NCBI RefSeq assembly: GCF_907165205.1
Contig: NC_058195.1
Location: 25,130,936 to 25,194,935, forward strand
Length of the DNA stretch: 64,000 nucleotides
Source: Coccinella septempunctata
Lineage: Eukaryota; Arthropoda; Insecta; Coleoptera; Coccinellidae
Direction of reading: 5' to 3'
Shown piece by piece: positions 21,949 through 36,600 of this stretch. The translations under genes and the position numbers were made by a program. The number at the start of each line of letters is the position of its first letter. Position 1 is the stretch's first letter. Below the pieces are notes generated by a model. That model did not search any database. It saw only the letters and a program-made list of their open reading frames with translations, and was not told the origin of the DNA.

Positions 21949-22140
21949 AAGTTTATTAGTTATTATTTACATTATTTGTACAAATTACAAAATTACCTGT
22001 AATACAAAAGAAACAACAATTACAGTATATTATTATCCGTTCATTCGTCTATTTCTCTCTCGACTGACATTCTCGTGACGTTGTCACAGAATCTCCAAGT
22101 CACACGCCATGCTCGATCTAGCGAAAGTTTATTGAAAGAA

Positions 22141-25139
<2,999 letters not shown>

Positions 25140-25345
25140 ACATTTTCAAAGTAAGGAATCGCCTGGACAATACCTATCCAATTAAGAATTGGTCGAGGAG
25201 GCCCAACTGGGAACACCATGATCTTATAGATCACCAGATCTGAACCTACTATACAATTCTTTGTGGGTAAAATTGAAGGAGGTTTATGAGGAGGATATCC
25301 AGACGACGAGAAACCAATTGAATGCATTCAATTTTTGTCAACAGT
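25140..25345 (+). pseudogene. DDE transposase relic, Tc1/mariner-IS630 type
   Basis: Across shifted frames the translation reads VRNRLDNTYP, IGRGGPTG, RSPDLNLL, LWVKLKEVYEEDI. This follows the pattern near the last catalytic acid of IS630/Tc1/mariner-related transposases in insects (RLDxxYPxRxIGRGGP, PRSPDLTPLDFFLWG, LKxxVY). Several frameshifts and the loss of all upstream domains show that it is ancient. Confidence 0.6.
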
Positions 25346-25945
25346 GTTTCAATAAATTTTCTTGATTTTTGTTTAATTTTTATGATAGTTGGAGTATTTG
25401 CAAGAATTTCAGAAACCACCCTGTAGATTTCAGAAGGAACCTAAAAAACAATTTTTCATATTTTATTACAATCATTTTATGTATAGACGCCTCTAAAGGT
25501 TATGTTATTAATGGATCAAAATTTGAGAAGAATCTGTTGAAAATGATCTTGCTTCATGAGAATATTGAGACAATACTTCTTTTCCAACAAACTCACACAT
25601 ATATGAATTTCTACCGTAACACCTACTTTTTCGAGTCATTTTATACATCGAAATTGTCGGCTCCAGTCCCGTCACACTGGCAACAGCGCTGGGACCCTAA
25701 CGTTGGCCATATTTACCGCTGGAGTATATGTGGGATTGTAAAGTTGGTGCAATGTCTCGGGTTTGGAAAATATTATCGATTATACTACTTTTTCAAATGA
25801 AGGAAATCTTTTCCCCTCTAAGTGTGCCTAAGGAGTTATAATTCTCATTAACGTTATTTCATCATATATACTCGAAGAAAACATTCGGATCATGTGGGTC
25901 TCAGGTCGCCTTAGAAACGTATCGGGACTGAAAAAGTCTATTGGA
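25346..25945. other. Geneless stretch before R4-A
   Basis: No recognised coding sequence. A CACCCTGTAGATTTCAG repeat end occurs at 25432. The plus-strand 143-residue frame starting at 25369 shows no domain I can name. Confidence 0.5.
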
Positions 25946-25951
25946 CAAATA

Positions 25952-25985
<34 letters not shown>

Positions 25986-26056
25986 TTTTTAATTTCACAC
26001 AGAATGTGGTGCCTTTCGGATTGCTCGGGAAAAAACGCCAAGAGCAATCCGACTGA

Positions 26057-28634
26057 TTAGTGTGGGAATATCACTTGTCGTATGATGCTGACAGTTGCCA
26101 ATATTACGGCCTTCTGCATCCAAGTTATGGTGTTTGAAGGCAGATCCATCTCTCTCAAGTGCTCAACGGTTTTCTTATGCACCAGACCATTGCAGCTGAT
26201 CACCAATGGCTTTATTTCTACTTTTTCCAGTTCAAAAGTTCGCTTCATCTGTCTTGATAGCAATTCGTATTTGGCGATCTTCTCTCCGTAGGCTACTCCA
26301 GTACTCCAGCAGTATATATGAAAGCCGGTATTGCCCAGGTATTGATAGCGGTCATCTTGTTCTTGGCTGACAGTTGTGTGTTTAAGACTTTTTTTATCCT
26401 AGTGAACAGCTCTCTTTCGACTTCTTCCTTATTCTCCCTTTGTCTAATTTCATATGTCTCCTGGACACCAAGATATTTATACCTCTCTTCTGCCCCTAAA
26501 GCTGGTATCACTTGTCCGTCTATCAACACCATATTTTCTTCACGATCTAGTTTCCCTCTCATCACAGCGACCGTCGCACATTTATCCAGCCCGAACTTCA
26601 TCCCAATGTCCCCGCTGAACTCTCTCACCAGCTCTATTTCCCCCTCCAACTGCTGTCTGCCTCTAGCGAACAATTTAAGATCGTCCACATAGAAAAGATG
26701 AGTGAGCTTTCTACTCTGGTCTAATGAGTATCCGTAGGACGATCTGTTTAACATGCCGCTTAACGGATTTAAGGCGAGACAGAACCACAATGGACTGAAG
26801 CTATCACCTTGGAATATACCTTTTCTGATATTTATTGAGGCTGTTTTGTACGAAGTTGCTGTTCCTTCAAGTATAAGTGAGGTACGCCACGTTGACATTA
26901 GGGAGCGGAACAATGAAATCACCTGTGGGTTTACCTTGTATATCTTCAAGATTTCTAACAGCCAAGTGTGGGGCACAGAGTCAAATGCCTTCTGGTAATC
27001 TATCCATGCCATGGCGATGTTTTTCTTCTTCCTTTTAGCTTGTTTTGTGATTGTATTATCGATTACCAGAAGTTCCTTACTGCCTCTGCCACCTCTCCTG
27101 CAGCCATTTTGTTCCCAGGCTAATATTTTATTATTTTTCAGGTGAATCCGGATCTTGTGACCGACCGTCGAGGTAAGTATTTTATAAGCGGAACAAAGGC
27201 ATGTGATTGGCCTGTAGTTTTCAGGTTTGGTAGGATCTCCTTTTTTGAAGATCATGTACGTCATGCCTTGTGTGAAGAATTTAGGTATCTTATTCGGGTT
27301 CTCCAAAGCTGAATTTAGGAGCCGTGCCAAAACCCCATGAGTGGTAAGTACTTCCACCAATAATTATGAATATTGTCTATTCCAGCCGTTGTCCAATTTT
27401 TCATTCTTTTGACGGTCATCGCTACATCTTCCTCCGTGATGACGACAGAGTGCATTTCGGATAGATTTGCATGCATTTCTTTTTCAGTTTCTATCCATGT
27501 GGCTTTGGTGTTGTGGCTTTCCTTTTCTGTCCACATGTTAGACCAGTATTTTTCGAATTCCTTCAGTTCAGAATCAGCTACTCTCGAACATTCTTGCTGA
27601 GATCTATGTTGTTCTCCCAGATCTCTGAAGAAGCCTTTTTGGTTGGTGTTGAATTGATTATTTTGACGGTATCTCTTAGTTCTTTTGTGGTACCTTCTTA
27701 ATCTGCTGCCCAGGGTTGCCAGTTTCTGCTTTAAGGTCTCCATATGTATCGCTAGCTGTTGTTTGTACTGAGCATCTTTTCTACTCAGCTTTAATTTCCT
27801 TGAGTAGCATAGCACTTTTCTGTTCACTTTTTTGCTAACTTTTGTCTCTGTCAGAAAAGAATGAAGGACTCCAATTTCTTTCCGTAAGATGTTAATTTTC
27901 TTTTCCAATCTTTCCTCCCATGGGGGTTTTTTCTGTGGGTGTGCCCCTTGTGCTTTAGTTACCGTCGGTGTTTGCAGAATTCTGTTAGTAACCATTGCAG
28001 CGCAGTAGACCTTGTGGCACAGTTCTTCTAGGTTTTTGGAGCTAGTCAATATTTCACCCAGAGCAGAGTTTACGGTGGCCATTGTTGTTTTGGAATGCTT
28101 ACTTCTCCTCATCTTGGGAATTCGCTGTCTATCTGCCATTTGGATTCCCTCCCACCTTAGAGATTCCTCCTGGAAGATTTCGCGTATCTCACGTATCGTC
28201 TCGTCCGGCTCCGTCTCCACCGCTGGCTGTAGTCCATCAACCCCATCACCTGTACTGTTCCGTTCTGGGAGTAAGCTTAATCTATGTATGCTCCTTCGGA
28301 TGTTAACTGTCCTCGTCGTTGGAGAATTTCGAGCAGCGGTCTTCATTGCCTCAAGCTCATCCGGAGAGAGTAGCTTGCGGGTTCTTATGTTCCGAATTTG
28401 GGCTATCAAGTGTTTTCCGGTGAACTTCTTGTCGGGATAGATCTCCTCCCATCGTTCAGCCAGTTTTGCGGCATATTTCTTCGTGTTCCTTCCACCTTCA
28501 GTAACCAAATAATAAGCATTAATCAGACTGCGGTTCATTTCTCTTGTCCAATGCTGCCTTTTCTGTTCCAGGGTTCCAGCGAGACCGCCCGAATCAGACG
28601 TGTCCAAGCCATTGAACCGGGAGTTCCTGAACAA
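26057..28634 (-). pseudogene. R4-A polyprotein: N-terminal region, RT, end of REL endonuclease
   Basis: The frame 28634-27315 holds an N-terminal Arg/Lys-rich region (HWTREMNRSLINAYYLVTE; AERWEEIYPDKKFTGKHLIA) and leads into the RT fingers (MKNWTTAGIDNIHNYWWKYL). A frameshift near 27360 moves to 27360-26293: ENYRPITCL, AMAWIDYQKAFDSVPHTWL, GIFQGDSFSPLWF, the catalytic FYVDDLKLFA at about 26690, YKYLGVQ and INTWAIPAFIYTAGVLE. At about 26290 an internal deletion removes the CCHC motif and the nuclease catalytic core seen in R4-B, joining to the last ~70 residues (LLSRQMKRTFELEKVEIKPL). Confidence 0.85.
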
Positions 28635-28759
28635 TCTTCTTGGCCTTGTGGTACCAGTTCGTAGAGGAGTGCCACTTGCTCCACTCGTATCTACTAGGGA
28701 CCGTGACGATCTTCCCCTAGGCGCGATCCCAACACCAGGGGCGGGTTCCGAGGCTCTTT

Positions 28760-29393
<634 letters not shown>

Positions 29394-29458
29394 CTTAATT
29401 ATTGGGTACTCGGCATAAAGGGGCTATGTAGACAAATCAAACAACCATTTGTCATGTA

Positions 29459-29500
29459 CATCTATATTTCGGACACTTGTTTAGGTCCTTCATCAGGATG
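29459..29500 (-). ncRNA. Hammerhead-ribozyme-like motif, PLE family A
   Basis: Minus strand: stem I CATC, core CTGATGA, stem II GGAC...GTCC, GAAA, palindromic ATAT, then A and the stem I return strand GATG. All core positions of a type I hammerhead fit. Helix III is only two pairs per monomer, so activity may need a dimer or tandem copies. The motif lies about 65 bases from the element end. Confidence 0.68.
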
Positions 29501-29919
29501 CTAAAAAAGTTAATAAAAACCTCTAAAATCTAACAGACTAAAAAATCATCAAGACAAAAACTTACGTTTGACTAGTTGTGGAAAGAATGGCAAAGAAACA
29601 ATCAGCATGTGTCCAACCAATTACAAATCATTGGAAGGAAGAAAACTACATCAATCTCGAGAAACTACATGAATATTCTCTAAGTAATAACACAAACAAA
29701 ATCGTGTCAAAAAGATCGCTAAACTAGGTTACAAGCACAATGGCGCCAAAAGTTGACACAGAGGACAGACAAATCCTCAGACCACAGAGGACTATGACAA
29801 TCTGTCAAATCTTTTTCTTTAAAAGTGAAATAGGTTTTGAGTTTTGGAATAGAGATGTCGCCCCGGAGTCCAAAGCGAAAGTGAGAACAATTACCATCCT
29901 CATATTTTGTGGGATGACA

Positions 29920-31572
29920 TTATAAAGTTTGTGAAAGTTGAGGAGAGATGTCGCTTTTGGAGTCCAAAGCGAGCAAATAATTATAAATGTTACTAAGACC
30001 CTTAATGTCGGTACGTTTATTGATAGGATTTGATTGCTCATTAATATAGCACATTTCCAAAAAAACCCGTTTGGTGTTATTTGAGCAAGAATACAGTATC
30101 TTCGGATTATCGAAATCGAAAATATGACCAGTTCTCGCAGCATGCAAAGCAAGGGCACATCTGTCAGGGTGTAGTCTGACGTCGCTTTTGTGAACCGCGA
30201 ATCTTCTTTTTAGGGATTGGGAGGTTTGTCCGATATAGACCCCATCACAGTCTAAACATCTCACTGAGTAGACACAATCAGAGCTGGAAAGAACGTCCGC
30301 TCTGTCTTTGAGATTGGTGAAAAGAAACTTATTGGGGAAAACGTTATATCTGGCAATTTTCACGTTGCTAATAGAGGAAAAAATGTGAACCAGTTTACTG
30401 GTCAAACCAGGCAATGAGGGCAGAGATGCAAACTTTATTTGGCTGACATGTGAGCTCTCGTGGGGAGCGTCCTGTCTTTGTTGAGGCAGTGTAGTAGGAG
30501 GATGTTCAGGAGGATCAGGTGAGATCCGTCGATTGGATGTCGAGAATATCAACTTCTTAAGCAGGCCGTGGGGATATCCATTATCTTTTAGGATGTCATA
30601 TAATCTGTTCAGAGCACTCTGTTTGAAATCCATGTGAGTAAGGCCTATTATTCTGTTCTTTAGGTTGTTAACAACGTTGATTTTCATTTGCCAATCATGG
30701 CTTGAATTGAAGTGGACATATCTTCCTGAGCTGGTCGGCTTTCTGTACCAATCCAGCTTTACTGTGTTGTCCTCAGAACGTATCACTTTGGTATCCAGGA
30801 ATGGGACAAATCTGTCTTTCTCTTCTTCTATGGTAAACTGTATATGTGGGTTGAAGGAGTTGAAGATCCTTAGGAGTTCTTCTTTCATATTTGAAGGAAT
30901 GGCCAATATAATGTCATCAACATACTGGAACAAGAATGCTGGAATGAAAGATAGTTTGCCAAGGCAGTAACCGATCAACACCGTCATCACCAGAGCTGCC
31001 AAAGTTGGGCTGAGGATGCTGCCCATTGGGCACCCAAAGATTTGAGAGTAAAATTCGCCTTTATATTTGAAATAGTTGGAATCGAACAGGAACTGCAATA
31101 GGTTAACAAATTTAGGCCTAGGAATGTTCGTGACGGCCTCAATCCTGCTCCAATTGTCTACTATTATCTTCTCCGTTAACTCCCAGGAAATATTGGTGAA
31201 AAGACTGATCACATCCAACGAAAGGATCTCATGGTCTGGAGGAATCTGCAAATTGTTGACCTTCTCCGCAAAATCGAAAGAATCCTTGACTGCCCAAGTG
31301 TGGAAGTCGTCCTTGAAAGCTGACTTGAGGATGTCGGCGACAAACTTGCTAAGTTCACTTGTTGGGGATTTAATGGTGGAGACGATAGGTCTGAGAGGAG
31401 TTCCCTCTTTATGGATCTTTGGTAGACCGTAGATAGTGGGGGAAATGCCTTTGTAGTTATTCAATTGTCTCGCCGTGGTGGCACTGATGTATGCTTGGTC
31501 TTTGAGATCCTTGACAAGGCTGTTGTTCCTTGTCTGATACCTCGATGTGGGGTCTGAGTTTAATTTCTTATA
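29920..31572 (-). CDS. PLE family A RT + GIY-YIG endonuclease, N-terminally truncated
   Basis: An open frame of about 550 PLE residues. RT: YGLPKIHKEGTPLRPIVS, SLDVISLFTNI (palm), FGCPMGSILSPTLAALVM, the catalytic FQYVDDIILAIPS at about 30900, and FLDTKVI with LDWYRKPTSSGRYVHF. Then a linker and GIY-YIG: CVYSVRCLDCDGVYIGQTSQ at about 30230, followed by KRRFAVHKSD and LEMCYINEQSNPINKRTD. These act in reverse transcription and target nicking. The track upstream of 31575 up to an ATG at 31674 reads antisense through the inverted arm and is not part of the original protein. The N-terminal third of a typical PLE protein (compare family B) is missing. Confidence 0.9.
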   Translation of the reverse strand, partial: YKKLNSDPTSRYQTRNNSLVKDLKDQAYISATTARQLNNYKGISPTIYGLPKIHKEGTPLRPIVSTIKSPTSELSKFVADILKSAFKDDFHTWAVKDSFDFAEKVNNLQIPPDHEILSLDVISLFTNISWELTEKIIVDNWSRIEAVTNIPRPKFVNLLQFLFDSNYFKYKGEFYSQIFGCPMGSILSPTLAALVMTVLIGYCLGKLSFIPAFLFQYVDDIILAIPSNMKEELLRIFNSFNPHIQFTIEEEKDRFVPFLDTKVIRSEDNTVKLDWYRKPTSSGRYVHFNSSHDWQMKINVVNNLKNRIIGLTHMDFKQSALNRLYDILKDNGYPHGLLKKLIFSTSNRRISPDPPEHPPTTLPQQRQDAPHESSHVSQIKFASLPSLPGLTSKLVHIFSSISNVKIARYNVFPNKFLFTNLKDRADVLSSSDCVYSVRCLDCDGVYIGQTSQSLKRRFAVHKSDVRLHPDRCALALHAARTGHIFDFDNPKILYSCSNNTKRVFLEMCYINEQSNPINKRTDIKGLSNIYNYLLALDSKSDISPQLSQTL

Positions 31573-31590
31573 AACGTTGGTGTCCTCCCC

Positions 31591-31815
31591 ACATCGAGGT
31601 ATCAGACAAGGAACAACAGCCTTGTCAAGGATCTCAAAGACCAAGCATACATCAGTGCCACCACGGCGAGACAATTGAATAACTACAAAGGCATTTCCCC
31701 CACTATCTACGGTCTACCAAAGATCCATAAAGAGGGAACTCCTCTCAGACCTATCGTCTCCACCATTAAATCCCCAACAAGTGAACTTAGCAAGTTTGTC
31801 GCCGATACCCTTAAC
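31591..31815 (+). pseudogene. Inverted arm of PLE family A
   Basis: This is the reverse complement of about 31335-31553: plus-strand translation gives SATTARQLNNYKGI, YGLPKIHKEGTPLRPIVS and SPTSELSKFVAD. A 38-base spacer separates it from the main body, so the pair forms a palindrome. The arm stops near a (TA)n tract at 31827. Confidence 0.88.
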
Positions 31816-31823
31816 TAATAAAC

Positions 31824-31826
<3 letters not shown>

Positions 31827-31867
<41 letters not shown>
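31827..31867. repeat. (TA)n tract between PLE A and PLE B
   Basis: Pure alternating TA of about 40 bases that separates the inverted PLE A arm from the first base of the PLE B pseudo-LTR (GTGAGGGGGG). Confidence 0.95.
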
Positions 31868-31871
<4 letters not shown>

Positions 31872-31931
31872 GGGGGGAATAAGGGATCTCGACCAATATG
31901 AAAGTTGTTTATTTAATTCTCTTTATTCATT

Positions 31932-31972
31932 CGCCAAGCTTTCGGTATCTAATTTGCACCTTCCTCAGGGTT
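31932..31972 (-). ncRNA. Hammerhead-like motif, inverted PLE B pseudo-LTR
   Basis: Reverse-orientation copy of 32470-32509 inside the inverted pseudo-LTR arm, identical at the core. Confidence 0.42.
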
Positions 31973-32264
31973 CCTACAAGAAATATACTCTCAAATAGAC
32001 TTCTTTATAATATAACATGGTCACAATTATTTTTGACTCTGATTTTACTCACTGAATTTTGAGAAAGTTCATTCATGTATTGTAAAATCCTGTTTGTATG
32101 TTCTCTTTTCTCTACTAAGTACAATTTGTTCGAAAGTAATCATTAAACAATATACAAATTTAAACTCAAAATACACACTCAACATTCTTTGGGAAAACGG
32201 AAAATCATGTCTAAAAGTGAACGACAGACGACAAATGTCAAAAAGTCAGGGGTGTCCAGAAAGT

Positions 32265-32610
32265 GTGTACTTTGAGTTTAAATTTGTATATTGTTTAATG
32301 ATTACTTTCGAACAAATTGTACTTAGTAGAGAAAAGAGAACATACAAACAGGATTTTACAATACATGAATGAACTTTCTCAAAATTCAGTGAGTAAAATC
32401 AGAGTCAAAAATAATTGTGACCATGTTATATTATAAAGAAGTCTATTTGAGAGTATATTTCTTGTAGGAACCCTGAGGAAGGTGCAAATTAGATACCGAA
32501 AGCTTGGCGAATGAATAAAGAGAATTAAATAAACAACTTTCATATTGGTCGAGATCCCTTATTCCCCCCTCACTAAATTTAAAAACGACCATAAATTACT
32601 ACTTCTAAGA
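32265..32610 (+). repeat. PLE B 5' pseudo-LTR
   Basis: A direct repeat of 38508-38851, from GTGTACTTTGAGTTTAAATT to CCATAAATTACTACTTCTA. The same segment is inverted at 31868-32178, forming arms of about 310 bases around a centre of about 90 bases. It includes a hammerhead-like motif at 32470-32509. Confidence 0.88.
32470..32509 (+). ncRNA. Hammerhead-ribozyme-like motif, PLE family B (5' pseudo-LTR)
   Basis: CC, core CTGAGGA, weak stem II AGGT...ACC, GAAA, palindromic AGCT, T, then GG. Stem I and stem II are short, so this is the weakest of the four families. It matches family C at the core and helix III. Confidence 0.45.
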
Positions 32611-33678
32611 ATAGAAAATGGGATTTTTTCAAAGGATGACATCTTTGTATGGAGAAAGAGTAACACTACTACTCAAGAAATGGACGACCAACAACACAAG
32701 GTTAGCAGCGTTTCGAAACAGAAGAATATTCCTACTAGAGTGCAAAAGACAAGATCTGACACCACCACATATTGGAAATGGAATGAAGAACATAAACAAT
32801 CTTTTTGAGTTGAATTCGGGTGTTAGATTGAACAGAAAGGTAGCTGAGTTCAATGAGAAACTCACGGGCAAGATCATAAGATTGGAGATCGAACATACAC
32901 AATCCACAATAAAAAGATTGGAGAGAATTCAGGATGAAAACTTGAGAGAACTGAACTCAATGTTACCACAAACCACAGTGTCTGAGTTTCTTCGGAGGCA
33001 GAATATAACCTATACTAGGGAGTTTCACAGGATTGGACGTAAGAACAGAGAAAAGATCAGCAGATTGATAGAGAGAAGAAAGACCAAATACAAGACACAA
33101 GAGAAATGGTTCAAAAATCTTACAACAGAACTTTTACCAGAGGAAGTTAAAACTACACTATCATTGGGAAATAAATTTGGCATCTCAACAAATATAAGAG
33201 AAACATCTTTAAGAAGGTTAGTGGCAGATATTGAAAATATATTAGATATGATACCTAACGATGAAAGAGACTTACTTAGAGCTAAGACAACCAGTATCGT
33301 GACTAATCATTTTCATAAGTATAAAGACCAAACACGTATTATTGATTTCATGTTTAACAAAACAAAGAACTTCCTAAGAATTCATGATCACTTGTTGGTA
33401 TTAAATAGTGACAAGGGCTCAGTTACGGTTGTTATGACAAAAGATGAGTACTTACAAAAAATGCAAACCCTTTTAAATACAGATAGTTTCAAGGAAATAT
33501 CAAGGGATCCCACAACAACCATACAGACCAAGACAAACAAGATTATAACAGATCTAAAGAACATAGGTGCTATAGATGATGTTCAAGCAAAATTATTGAG
33601 GAAATACAATTCAATAGCCCCACGCATATATGGAAACCCAAAACTACATAAAATAGATGTACCATTAAGACCAATTGT

Positions 33679-36600
33679 CTTAATGCCCATCACATTTTGT
33701 GGGGTAGCACTGGGGTCAACCCGAGGGGTGAGGCGCTAATTGACTTTCTGTATTCAACAAGTCTGAACCTACTCAATAGAGGTAATGAGCCGACCTTCGT
33801 TACTTCGAGTAGAAGGGAGGTGCTCGACATAACTTTGTGTAGCAGTTCCATCGCTGATTTCATCGAGAATTGGCGTGTTGCAACGGAAGTGATCTCTTTA
33901 TCAGACCACCGACACATCTGCTTCACTATCAAAGGGAACAGAACTTCAAAGGATCCAGAAACCTTCAGGAATCCGAGAAGAACAGATTGGTCCAACTACC
34001 TGACAGACCTCTCTAACAACCTAGGACAGGAGAACCTTGTACCAAAGACCACGAGAGAATTGGACACTGCTGCTGACAAGCTGCAGGAGTGCATTATCTC
34101 GGCCTACCACAGCAGTTGTAGACCTCAATTTCGTAGACCAAAGGGTCAGACGAAGTGGTGGACACCTGAGCTGACAGACGCCAGACTTACTAGCAGGCAT
34201 CTCTTTAACAGGGCGATGAGATCTGGCAGTGTAAATGACTGGGACGATTACAAATCAGCCCTGAAGAGATACAAAGGACTCATAAGGAAGTCCAAGCGCG
34301 AATCGTGGAGGCGCTTCTGTAGCGACATAGAGGGTGCACCTGAAGCCAATCGGCTGAGGAAGATACTCTCTGCAGGAGGCACAGTCACGATAGACTACTT
34401 AAAGCTTCCTACCGGGCATAAAACATGCTCAGAGGAAGAAAGCTTAAGACATCTCCTAGAGGCGCATTTTCCGGGCTTCACAGAGAACAACAACACGCAG
34501 GATGAGCGCCAACGACATGCCTCACGAGAGGACTGGAAGTTGGCTTCACAAGTGGTGACACAGTCTCGAATCCGATGGGCTATTAACGGATTCGAGCCCT
34601 ACAAAGCAGCGGGCGAGGATGGCATAATTCCGGCACTCCTTATTAAGGGGCTGGATGTGTTGTCCTCCCCACTGCTCCATATACTCCGAGCGAGTCTAGC
34701 TCTAGGACATATTCCATTGCCCTGGAGGAAGGTGCGGGTTGTTTTCATACCCAAACCTGGCAAACCCACGCATACGATAGCGAACGACTTTCGTCCAATA
34801 AGCCTTTCCTCGTTTCTAACCAAGACGTTGGAGAGACTGGTAGAAAGATATATCAGGGACGGTGCGTTACAGACGTACCCATTACACCCCTGCCAGCATG
34901 CTTACCAAATAGGTAAATCAGTAGATTCTGCTCTTCACTCGGTAGTCAACTGCATTGAGGACGGACTACATCACAAAGAATGGACACTGGCTATATTCCT
35001 GGATATAGAGGGTGCATTCAACAACACTGCGTTTGGCGCGATGCAAGCTGCGTTGTCCAAACATGGCGTGGAACCGACACTTTGTCGTTGGGCGAGGTCT
35101 CTGCTGAGGGATCGCAGCATAACTGCTCGGCTAGGCGGCTCGACAATCTGGGGCTCGCCGGGAAGGGGATGTCCGCAGGGAGGTGTTTTATCACCTCTAC
35201 TGTGGAATCTTGTCCTGAATGGGCTCCTGGTCGAGCTGGCAAGGGCTGGGCTCGTTGTTGTGGCCTATGCGGATGACCTTGTCCTACTGATCAGAGGTAA
35301 GGTAATCAGTGTCATCTTCGATCTGATGCAGAATGCCCTGCGTATGATTGAACGATGGTGCTTAGAGAACGAACTCTCGGTCAACCCTGGTAAAACAGAG
35401 ATGGTTCTTTTTACTAGGAGGAGGGTGCCCCATAACATCAAGCTTCCTAGCTTGTTTGGGATTGGGCTCACCCTATCCGAGCAAGTTCGATATCTCGGTG
35501 TGACACTGGACCACAAGTTATTGTGGAACAAACACATTGAGACTCAATCGAGCAAGGCTAATGTAATTTTTTGGTCTACTCGGAGAGTGCTTGGAAAAGG
35601 ATGGGGCTTCAAACCACACATTATGCACTGGCTGTATACTGTAGTGGTGAGGCCTATCCTTACCTACGCATCACTGGTGTGGTGGACTTCCATGGGGAAG
35701 AATTCCAGCCGCACCATTATGACTAGATGTCAGAGGAACGCATGTTTAGCCATCACAGGCGCTCTGAGATCCACCCCTACGGCAGCTATGGAGTGTCTGC
35801 TGGGACTACCACCTTTGGACCTTGCAGTTACACAGGTGGCCATGAAGACAGCTCTTAGAGTTTGGGAACAGGGACAATGGCGCGATAGAGGACTATTCAG
35901 GGGGCATGCGAGGGCTCTCAAGATGGTGAGGGATGCCAACGCATCTCTTCTCCATAGAGGGGACCGCGCGGGCACCAGCTTCTATTTTGCCGAACCCTAC
36001 AGGGTAATTGTCCCTGACAGAGACCTTTGGTCTACACCAAACAGGCTTCTTGAGCCCGAAGGTCCCACTTGGTTCACCGATGGCTCTGTGATGGCCACAG
36101 GGACTGGAGTGGGAATTGTGGGACCTCGTTTCAATCTATCCATCCCCCTAGGGAAGGACTGTTCCATAGTGCAAGCAGAACTGTATGCTGTTCTAGCCTG
36201 CACACTGGAGAATATCCGCAGAGGGTACTCCGGGAAACACATCTATATTTGCTGTGACAGTCAGGGAACCCTGAAATCCCTTTCTGAGGAAAGGGTTAAC
36301 TCACACCTAGTAAAGGAATGCAGAGAGGCTCTGCGGGGACTGGGTTCTGATAACATTGTGAAAGTTATCTGGTGCCCGGCTCACGCAGGACTTCCGGGGA
36401 ACGAGAGGGCAGACAGACTTGCAAAGCAGGGAGCCCGCTCAGCTTTTGTAGGTCCGGGACCGGCGCTGCCTATCTGTCGTAAATCTGTCAAGAACTTCTT
36501 TAATAGTTGGCTGGACAGGAAATTTTCCTCTGGATGGAGCATGAGAAGTGGTCTCAGACAGTCGAGGCTTCTCATTGAGAGACCATCCTCTGTGCCTGAG

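Larger units (their letters stand above)
18800..22140 (-). mobile_element. Ty3/Gypsy element Gypsy-2, 3' end lost
   Basis: Minus-strand element with gag (21948-20750), protease, RT and RNase H (20748-18800). Integrase and 3' LTR are missing because a LINE abuts at about 18800. The leader at 21950-22130 contains two TTTGTATTACAG stretches, possibly splice acceptors. No LTR pair can be shown. Confidence 0.82.
29394..31590 (-). mobile_element. Penelope-like element, family A, 5'-truncated
   Basis: The minus-strand PLE has RT and GIY-YIG at 29920-31572, a 3' untranslated stretch, and a pseudo-LTR end with a hammerhead-like motif at 29459-29500. It borders (TA)n at 29391. At its truncated 5' end it meets an inverted copy of itself (31591-31815). 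Confidence 0.88.

Noticed and set aside
27315..28634. 439-residue minus frame as a host gene
   Set aside because: It matches R4-B piece by piece and runs into an RT, so it is the transposon N-terminus.
34980..35276. Plus-strand 98-residue frame and minus-strand frames within 34599-36818
   Set aside because: These are shadows of the LINE ORF2 frame.
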